A stretch of 64,000 nt of DNA from Hymenopus coronatus. Lineage: Eukaryota > Arthropoda > Insecta > Mantodea > Hymenopodidae. Shown here piece by piece: positions 57,379 through 64,000 of the stretch (the first letter of the stretch is position 1; every line of letters begins with the position of its first letter). The notes under the pieces are model-generated. The model was not told the origin of the DNA, searched no databases, and saw only the letters and a list, made by a program, of their open reading frames with translations. The stretch is taken from contig CM060898.1 of NCBI GenBank assembly GCA_030762935.1, forward strand, positions 95,586,781 to 95,650,780. The letters run 5' to 3'. A program made the translations under genes and the position numbers.

Positions 57379-58225
57379 ATCTGATGTGTACCATTCACAT
57401 GACTTTCTCTATATCTCTGCAACAAATGATTCTTAAAAAACTTATACTTCTATTTACTTCATGCTAATCAGAAAAAAATAGCAGAAGTAGCCTTATTACT
57501 TGCTTCCTTGTAAGTAGAAGCGAAGTAAGGGAGTGCCATAGGCTAAAGTGATAGTCAAAAGCTGGCTGCTATGTCACTGAAGTTCCTTTGTTTGTAAGGA
57601 CAGCAGTTGACAAACTCCTGTATGAGGAAAGTATAAGTTTTTCAAAACAGAAACTAAAAACAAGGAATGCCTCAAAAACGATGAAGTCCACGAATAAATG
57701 TATATTATATAAATTGTGTGCTTTAACGTGCTCTACATTTTTTGTGTAGTAAGTTTTTGTCCATCTCTTACGGTTTAGCAGTTATTCAAAATTCGTAAAA
57801 TTCATCCAGAATAAAGTACTCTTCAGAGGCTATTCCCATAAAATTCAAGATATACATTTTATTTGTCAGTTAAATATCTTTAATATACGAAATTTTAATA
57901 AAAATCGTTAGAGGCATTTTTGAGAAAATCAAAATTTTCGAAAAAAGTTCCATGTGAAGGGTAGTTGGGGGTGGGGGAATTTTTCTCAAAATCTTCGTGT
58001 CGCATCCCTGGAAGATACTAAACTTAAATATCAAGTTTGGTATTTTACCGACTTTTCGTTTTTGAGTTATCGTGCTCACAGTCACACGGACACACGGACA
58101 CGCGGACTCACGGGCACACGGACCTTTTTCCGAAAATACTTTTTTTAGTTAAAGGGGATCCTAAAACATATATTTCCGGTAAAATATCGGTATCGAATTT
58201 TTGGGTGCTTATAGAGAAAGTAAAA
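57379..58225 (+). repeat. PER copy, full length
   Basis: L-end TCTGATGTGTACCATTCACA to CTTATAGAGAAAGTAAAAAA. (ACACGG)n variant microsatellite (58083-58120). The palindrome's left arm is deleted (TTTTTGGGTGCTTATAGAG). Confidence 0.85.
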
Positions 58226-58859
58226 AAGAAAAAAAAACAAACAAACAAAAAAAAAGACAGCAATATATATAAAATGGAATTCTTGTTTTAAATAGATGTA
58301 CATTTTCATTGCAGTAAGCCTTTGTTACTACCTATGGACTATCTTTTATACAAACTTATAGAAAAGTAACTCAGAATGAAAGGAAATCTATGTCCATGCA
58401 CAATAGTATAGTGATGATAGGACCGGTTATCTTTAGGAAAGTGATGAGCTGCTATAGTGCTATTTTACATAGCTATATATCTGGTTTACATAGGTAACAG
58501 CACTGAAACTACCTTGGTGGTGTTCATTCAGAGCTAGAATTGTTAATACGCAATGTCAGCTACCGTTAAGCATAAAAATCGCTATGGCCAAAGGAATCAT
58601 TGAAGTTGATAAAGTTGAAAAATGATACGTTATGGTAATAGAAAAGTATAAATACAAAATAAATGCAAAAAAGGCGCAATAAAATTAATGCATTATAAAA
58701 CGTATTATAACATCCTGGCATATTCATTCTTCTATACCATCAGCCAATTTCAAGATATCCTTAATTATTTAACAAATAAGCAATAGTGGGTAGAGAGGCA
58801 TATGATATAACAAAATGTCTACTTCATAGGTGCTTGTAGAAGCATAGGAAGTGTGTATT
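58226..58859. other. Unassigned DNA
   Basis: An A-rich start (58226-58258) follows the PER end. 58280-58380 has faint PER resemblance (GTAAGCCTTTGTTAC, AAAAGTAACTCAGAATGAA). Otherwise no repeat or gene recognised. Confidence 0.35.
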
Positions 58860-59660
58860 TCACCAAAACCATAATTTGATACGGAGATTTCACTGAAAAT
58901 ATACTTTTTGACTTTGTCTATACGTACTATGCACATAGTAGCTAGAGAAGGTTTTATATTCCACCAAAAATACGATACCGAGATTTCACTGACAATACAC
59001 GTTTTGAGGTTCCTTGAATAAAATCGTTTTTAGAAAAAGATTTTCAGGGAAATATCTCCACTATAAACTACCCTTTACATGAAACAAATTTCAAAAAATG
59101 TTATTTTCTCAAAACTGGCTCTAACGATTTCGATTAAATTACGCTGTACTAAAGATACTTACATGACAAACAAATCTTAAATTTTCTGGGAATAGTCTCT
59201 GAAGTCTTCTTCATTCTGAGTTGAGTTTTGCACAACTGTAAACCGAAAGAGAGAGAGAGACAAAAACTTACTGCACAAAAATGTAGATTTCGTCAAAACA
59301 CACATTTCCTGTTCTATACCTTTTTGTAGTAAACCGATTTCGACATACTCTTTGTTAATTTTTTTGAACTTTAAAATATTTATACTTTTCTCAAACATAA
59401 GCCCTCCGTGTTTCCTTTGTTTTGCTCCTAGCCACTCAAAGAGAACGGAATTTCAATATCGTATAGCACAGTTTTGAAAGCATTTGACTGTCGCTTTAGC
59501 CTAGTGTATTCCCTTAGTTTCCTTCTACTTCTAAGGAAAAGTAATAAGCCTATTGTCTAATGTTTATCTCGATTAGCTTGAAGTAGATAGAAGAATGATC
59601 TTTTGTAAGACTTTTGTTTGCAGAAAAGGTAAAGAAGGTCATGTGAATGGAACATCACAT
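58860..59660 (-). repeat. PER copy, doubled R-end, microsatellite lost
   Basis: A scrap GATACGGAGATTTCACTGAA (58879-58898) precedes a second, fuller R-end (TATACGTACTATGCACATAG, 58919-58938). The element then jumps from TTTTTAGAAAAAGATTTTCA to CTACCCTTTACATG, losing the (GT)n, hairpin and GGATGCGACACG blocks. L-end GTCATGTGAATGGAACATCA, then a T-run of 19. Confidence 0.78.
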
Positions 59661-60904
59661 TTTTTTTTTTTTTTTTATTGTAAGAAAAAGTATCCGTTTT
59701 GAACACCAAATTTGTTTTCTAAAAGCAAAAAAGCAACACTTCCATTGGAAATGGAACCTATGTACCGGGTTCGGTTCCTAATGCGGCTCATTACTATGAC
59801 CTTGACAGGGATCACGTGGTCCGGGCCCCCTTGGGCACTTGTGATGAATGGACCTAGCTTCGTCTTACCCATTGTTGCTTACATTCTACTGTAACAAATG
59901 GTCAACCCACTCATCGACACAAAGAAAGAAAAGATGTTCTTCAGGTACATTCCTTACTGGGTTAAACCTATATTGCTGCGAATCCTTAAACAACACCGAG
60001 GAGCATAATGTAAGATATAAAAGCGCGCATCAACGTGACTTATTAAACTGCGGGTCTTGAGGTTCATCCATAGCCTCTTATTTTCCGCAAGAACAGCTCT
60101 TTTTTTTTTCTCTCTTTTCCTATCTGCCGTTTATCTGCTAGTTTAAAGAAGGACATAAATACATGGGTTCTACAACGGCGGCTTCTTTAACTTTAGCCGC
60201 ATCTAAAATCTAAGAGCATTTCTCTCAATGACGCATGGTTTCGTGAATGAAAAATCTCGCGTGACTCTCTCACACTCTCTACCTATCATCACCTATTTGC
60301 ATACTTATTCTGCAAATCATTCACAGAAAGTTTTATTTTTTCTCACTGAGTACATTGATAAAGTTTATGAACACTACATATGTGGAAAAACGCTTTGAAA
60401 TTTAGAGATGTTTAGTAACTGGGCGCATGCCCTTATACGTGCCTGGGAAATTTACATTCAGCAAGGTGCTGCAGAGAGGTAAGTGTCCACTGTCTCCGAC
60501 GCCGCTGCATAACGGGTTTAGAATTAGGATGAAGCTTAACACGGATTAGGTCCCCAGACACTAGGGAAGATCACCCCAAGCAGGCCATAGTGGTCCTTGG
60601 AGACTTACGTCACCTCTGAGAGGAAGGGATAAGGGGAGAGAACCTAAAGGGCGATCATTCCGGATCCAGCCAAGGACGGGATCCCTAATGTTTCTGGATA
60701 GAAATCTTCGGTCTTTGTCCAGCGCATTCCTGCTAGTCCCTGAACCGCCGAGGCACTGCGAAGAGTCCCGAAGGTGGGTTCTGATGGGGAGGCTCCCACA
60801 ACGAGCTAGGGAAGAAATCTATATAGAGAATTCGGACGTCACCCAGCCGAAACCGGCTGAACGCCGTCGCCAGGTCCTTCAACAATGAAATAGTTGACAA
60901 GGAA
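59661..60904. other. Unassigned DNA, GC-richer
   Basis: 59740-59880 and 60440-60890 are more GC-rich than the surroundings and contain short frames on both strands. They feel like old mobile-element DNA but match no family I know. 60688-60888 (+) encodes 66 Arg-rich codons without a domain. Confidence 0.35.
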
Positions 60905-61075
60905 AATGATGTATAGAAACGTCATGATAGAAGCTGAATTACCCTCAAAATTCACCTGCTGACTTGGGGAAACCAAAAAAACCAATGGATGAGTGAAGTT
61001 TTCGGGGATTGAACCGGGACCTTCCCAATACGGGCCACAGACGTTACCGTCTAAGCCATCCCACTTGGTTCATAA
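60905..61075 (-). mobile_element. SINE-C-like copy (tRNA-derived)
   Basis: On the - strand: AGTGGGATGGCTTAGACGGT, AACGTCTGTGGCCCG, GGTCCCGGTTCAATCCCCG (B box), ACTTCACTCATCC, TTTGGTTTCCCCAAGTCAGC, AGGTGAATTTTGAGGG. The tRNA-like head is good; assignment to SINE-C is loose. Confidence 0.65.
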
Positions 61076-61312
61076 CAGGAACACCGTTAACTTTGTTGGG
61101 GTGTTGAATTCCCAGGAGATGTTTTTCGCGTATTTCTAAGAATTGATGAAGGTAGCTAAAATCGGAACATTATTCAATTATTCCGATTGAAACAGCAATA
61201 AATAAATAAATTAAATTAATAATAAATAAAATAAAACAAATGTTTAATATTTTAAGAAAACCTTATAAATAAATGAATTATGTAGTTGTATTAAAACATT
61301 TTTTAAAAAAAA

Positions 61313-61996
61313 AATCTTATGTGTTCCATTCTCATGGCTTTTTCTGCATCTCTAGACAAATTATTGTTAAAAAGCTTATTCTTCCCTTTACTTCATGCTA
61401 ATCGAGAAAAAAAATAGCAGAAATGGTTTTATTACCTGCTTCCATGTAAGTAGAAGGGACATAAAGGGAGTACCATAGGCTAAAGTGATAGTCAAAAGCT
61501 GGTTGCTATGTGATTGAAGTTCCTTTGGTTGTTTGGACAGCAGTTGAGAAATTCCCATGTGAGAAAAATATTAGTATTTATAGCTGAAACAAATAACAAG
61601 GAATATCTCAAAAACGACCAATGCCATGAAAAAAATGTATATAACATAAATTGTGTGTTTTATCAAGCTCTACATTTTCTATTGCCTAAGTAGATATAGC
61701 TACATTTTATTTATCATGTAAATGTCGTAAATAAACGACATTTTAATCAAAATCATTAGAGCCTATTTGAGAAAATCAAAATTTTCGAAAATTTTCCGTG
61801 CATAGAGTAGTTTCTTGAAAATCATTTCGCATCCTTGGAAGATACTGAACTTAAATACAAAGTTTAGTAGCTATTTAACGGACTTTTCGTTTCTGAGCTA
61901 TGCTACCTACAGACACACTCACAGACACATACACACACACACTGACAGACACACACACGCGCGCGTGCGCGCATGCAGGCGAATAATTTTTTATGT
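61313..61996 (+). repeat. PER copy, R-end missing
   Basis: L-end TCTTATGTGTTCCATTCTCA to the compound microsatellite (ACACAC, CACGCGCGCGTGCGCGC; 61911-61980), then GAATAATTTTTTATG meets the next reverse R-end. An internal deletion lies near 61683-61705. Confidence 0.78.
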
Positions 61997-62974
61997 TTTT
62001 TTACTTTCTCTATGCGCACTATGGAAGAAGGTATTGCACCCAAAAATTCGATACCGAGACTTCCCCGGAAATACATGTTTTGAGGCCACCTGAATAAAAA
62101 AAACGTTTTTAGAAAAGTGTGTGTCTGTGTGTATGTGTGTGTGTGTCTGTGAGTCTTTGGGCAGCATAGCTCAAAAACGAAAAGACCGTTAAGTACCAAA
62201 CTTGGTATTTAAGTTCAGTATCTTCCAAGGATGCGACACGAAAATGTTCAAGAAAATCCCCCCACCCCAACTACCCTTCACATGGAAAAAGTTTCGAAAA
62301 TTTTGATTTTTTAAAAAATGGCTCTACGATTTCGATAAAAATATGATATATTAAAGATACGTACTTGACAAATAATATGTATATGTTGAATTTTCTGGGA
62401 ATAGCATCTGAAGACTACTTTACTCTGGATGAATTTTACGGAATTTTGTGTAACTGGTAAACCGTAAGAGATAGACAAAAACTTACCACACAAAAAATAT
62501 AGAGCAAATTAAAGCACACAATTTATGTTATATACATTTTTTTCGTGGAGTTGATTGTTTTTTAGATATCCCTTGTTTTTTGTTTCAGCCTTAAAAAACA
62601 TACTTTTCTCATACAGGAATTTGTCAACTCCTGTCCATACAAACAAACGAACTTCAGCCACATAGCAACCATCTTTTGCTATCACTTTAGCCTATGATAC
62701 TCGCTTATTTCGCCTCCACCTACAGGGAAGCAAGTAATAAGACTATTCCTGCTTTTTTTTTTTTTTTTTTAACTTAGCATGAAGTAAATAGAAGCATAAA
62801 CTTTTTAACAAAAATTTGTTGCAGAGATATAGAGAAAGTTATGTGAATGGATTACATCAGAGTTTTATTCAGGGGTTCTCAAAACATATTTCCGTGAAAA
62901 CTCGGTATCGAGTTTTGGGTGCATTACAATAACTTCTCTATACACAATGTATATAGTACGTGTAGAGAAAGTAA
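61997..62974 (-). repeat. Fold-back PER: R-end at both termini (second example)
   Basis: A full reverse copy (TTTTTTTACTTTCTCTATGC to GTGAATGGATTACATCAGAG at about 62862) continues at a T-run into a forward R-end piece, TTTTATTCAGGGGTTCTCAA to GTACGTGTAGAGAAAGTAAA. The junction is at the same site as in 19283-20270. The reverse body has a T-run of about 19 at 62753-62771. Confidence 0.8.
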
Positions 62975-63105
62975 AAATGGAATACCCTTGGCTAAAACGA
63001 TTGTCAAATCTTTTAAAACCTGGATACTATGTGGATTAAATCGTTTCTTTCTATTGCAGCAGTTGCAAAATTGCCATACGTGAGAAGTTTTAAGTACTTT
63101 AAAAC
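62975..63105 (+). repeat. PER internal fragment, LINE target
   Basis: GGAATACCCTTGGCTAAAAC to GAGAAGTTTTAAGTACTTTA, an internal forward piece broken at the A-run where other copies read TTTTAAAATTGAAACC. The LINE 5' end follows. Confidence 0.7.
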
Positions 63106-63106
63106 C

Positions 63107-63140
63107 CCAGTCTGGTCTGTGCGCCCGGTCCGAGCGGACG
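63107..63140 (+). promoter_or_regulatory. Internal LINE promoter: initiator plus DPE
   Basis: CCAGTC fits the arthropod initiator (TCAKTY, one mismatch). Taking its A (63109) as +1, GGACG sits at +28 to +32 (63136-63140) and fits the downstream promoter element RGWYV exactly. This TATA-less layout is known for Jockey- and I-type elements, which carry their promoter inside the transcribed region. Function is inferred from spacing and sequence alone. Confidence 0.65.
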
Positions 63141-63286
63141 CTACCAGGAATCTCTAGTGTTGTTTACAAGTTGTGGTGCAGTGACAGCGAGTGAGTGCAA
63201 GAGGGACTTACCGCGCTTTGGCTACAACCCTTTGTCAATACTTTTGTGTTATATTTGTGTGTTACAGAGTGCTTTCTCTGTGAAAA

Positions 63287-64000
63287 ATGGAAATGTACGC
63301 CAGGAAGAATACAATTAGAGTTAAATTTGCGTTAAATGCAACGAGACCGACAGCTTATGAGGTACATGACTTTATTGCTGATACCTTACGGTTAAATGCG
63401 GAACAAGTGGACACCATTCAGTTAATCGCCAGTGAACGGACAATTTACGTAAAACTGATATCAGCACTCCTGTTAGAGAAGACTTTAAATGCCTTCTCGG
63501 ACGAAACGAATTTCACCTACATGAATGGGGAAATAACTAAAGTAATTCTTGACCACGCGACCGGTAATGCGCTATCTGTGCGTGTTTTTGACGTTCCACC
63601 TGAACTTCCGAATGAGGTGTTAAAGCAAACACTGCAACGTTATGGGACAGTGTATGATGTCCGAAAAGAACAATGGGGCCGTCATTATCGTGTTCCTAGC
63701 TTTCTTGTCATTGGCAGCTATAGATTATCCGTGTCTTATGCTGGACAGCCACGCTCATGTTATGTCTGTAATAGTGTGGAACATCTGAAGGAAGTCTGCC
63801 CTCACCGCTCCACTAATGTGCGCCCGGTGACTGTTGGACATCGGAACGACTTGGCACCCGTTTCTCCGGTAACTGACCAGCAGTATGATAGTTTCCCACC
63901 TTTGAATGTCCGTGTACAGCCTTCCGTGTCAACTGAACCTCAGCAGCATGGTGCGACCCAGGATGAGTCCATGCATGAGCAGCATAGGGAGTATGCAACT
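63287..64000 (+). CDS. LINE ORF1, gag-like nucleic-acid-binding protein (partial)
   Basis: Open for 238 codons from ATG 63287 to the window edge, with no stop; it is the only long intact frame here. The N-terminal part reads MEMYARKNTIRVKFALNATR, then VDTIQLIASERTIYVKL, and a second region VRVFDVPPELPNEVLKQTL resembles an RRM-type fold. A zinc knuckle C-x2-C-x4-H-x4-C follows (CYVCNSVEHLKEVC, residues about 163-176), then a Pro/Gln/Ser-rich tail. ORF1 proteins of this kind coat the element's RNA during retrotransposition. A second ATG lies two codons on; the first was chosen as the 5'-most in the open frame, since AAAATGG also fits a good initiation context. The clade is uncertain (Jockey/I group favoured). 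Confidence 0.85.
   Translation, partial: MEMYARKNTIRVKFALNATRPTAYEVHDFIADTLRLNAEQVDTIQLIASERTIYVKLISALLLEKTLNAFSDETNFTYMNGEITKVILDHATGNALSVRVFDVPPELPNEVLKQTLQRYGTVYDVRKEQWGRHYRVPSFLVIGSYRLSVSYAGQPRSCYVCNSVEHLKEVCPHRSTNVRPVTVGHRNDLAPVSPVTDQQYDSFPPLNVRVQPSVSTEPQQHGATQDESMHEQHREYAT

Larger units (their letters stand above)
63105..64000 (+). mobile_element. Non-LTR retrotransposon (LINE), 5' part
   Basis: Sequence composition changes sharply at about 63105, inside a PER copy, to a GC-richer 5' UTR of about 180 bases and then a long open frame with a CCHC motif. Such elements copy themselves by target-primed reverse transcription; ORF2 with endonuclease and RT should lie to the right of the window. 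The presence of a promoter-like start indicates a copy complete at its 5' end, which is uncommon for LINEs. Confidence 0.85.

Noticed and set aside
1..64000. CRISPR array or bacterial mobile element
   Set aside because: The repeats are long, diverged, on both strands and lack uniform spacers; the window has eukaryotic SINEs and LINEs and no bacterial genes.
1..64000. PER as a classical tandem satellite
   Set aside because: Copies occur on both strands, with single copies between unrelated DNA and varied truncations, so it is dispersed rather than one array.
1..64000. PER as a canonical Helitron
   Set aside because: The hairpin end closes with AGAAAGTAAAA rather than CTRR, and no Rep/helicase sequence is present; only a Helentron-like relation remains possible.

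Overview
The window looks like a stretch of intergenic or heterochromatic DNA from a large, AT-rich animal genome, most likely an arthropod. The reasons are a degraded mariner transposase, IS630/Tc1-like transposases, a Ty3/Gypsy pol relic, several tRNA-derived SINE families with clean target-site duplications, a non-LTR retrotransposon with a Drosophila-style internal promoter, and the absence of any recognisable host gene. I cannot name the species. I see no bacterial genes, CRISPR arrays, rRNA or true tRNA genes.

The dominant feature is one interspersed repeat family, called here PER (palindrome-ended repeat; my label). It occurs in about 60 whole or broken copies on both strands, and by my hand-placed boundaries fills a little over half of the window. 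Forward orientation is defined as follows. The left end (L-end) reads ATGTGTTCCATTCACATGAC then TTTCTCTAC. The middle has conserved blocks TTCATGCTAATCGAGA, AGGCTAAAGCGATAGTC, TCTCTTACGGTTTACCAGTT, GAGGCTATTCCCAGAAAATT, TCAAAATCGTTAGAGCCATT, CCATGTAAAGGGTAGTT plus a G-run, and CGTGTCGCATCCTTGGAAGA. Next come a hairpin (AAATACCAA/TTGGTATTT), CTTTTCGTTTTTGAG, a variable (CA)n tract and TTTCCGGTGAAATCTCGGTA. The right end (R-end) is a palindrome (CTATACACTATGTACATAGTG...) closed by TAGAGAAAGTAAAA. A full copy is about 730-950 bp. Copies are often head-to-tail, frequently truncated, and a new L-end nearly always begins just after an A-run. PER has no transposase-like coding capacity that I can see. 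Subterminal inverted CTTTCTCTAC motifs, a terminal hairpin, an internal microsatellite and tandem truncated copies recall Helentron-derived non-autonomous elements (HINE/DINE-1 type), but this is a hypothesis. Coordinates for PER copies are approximate to about 10 bases.

Layout: 1-4.5 kb PER copies; 4.5-5.4 kb a mariner pseudogene (-); 6.3-11.25 kb a run of forward PER copies; 11.3-13.3 kb SINEs and unassigned DNA; 13.7-24.8 kb PER copies with nested SINEs and two fold-back derivatives; 24.8-26.3 kb unassigned; 26.3-29.3 kb PER; 29.4-31.2 kb unassigned DNA plus an internally deleted TIR transposon; 31.2-45.2 kb PER alternating with unassigned DNA and SINEs; 45.6-47.4 kb a Ty3/Gypsy pol relic (-) with unassigned flank to 49.1 kb; 49.1-53.9 kb PER; 53.9-57.4 kb a transposase scrap, a possible solo LTR, a SINE and microsatellites; 57.4-59.7 kb PER; 59.7-61.3 kb unassigned; 61.3-63.1 kb PER including a second fold-back derivative; 63.1 kb to the end the 5' end of a LINE with an open ORF1 that runs off the window.

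The only convincing intact coding sequence is this LINE ORF1. Everything else coding is broken. The genes do not form a pathway; the window is a record of repeated insertion, nesting and decay.
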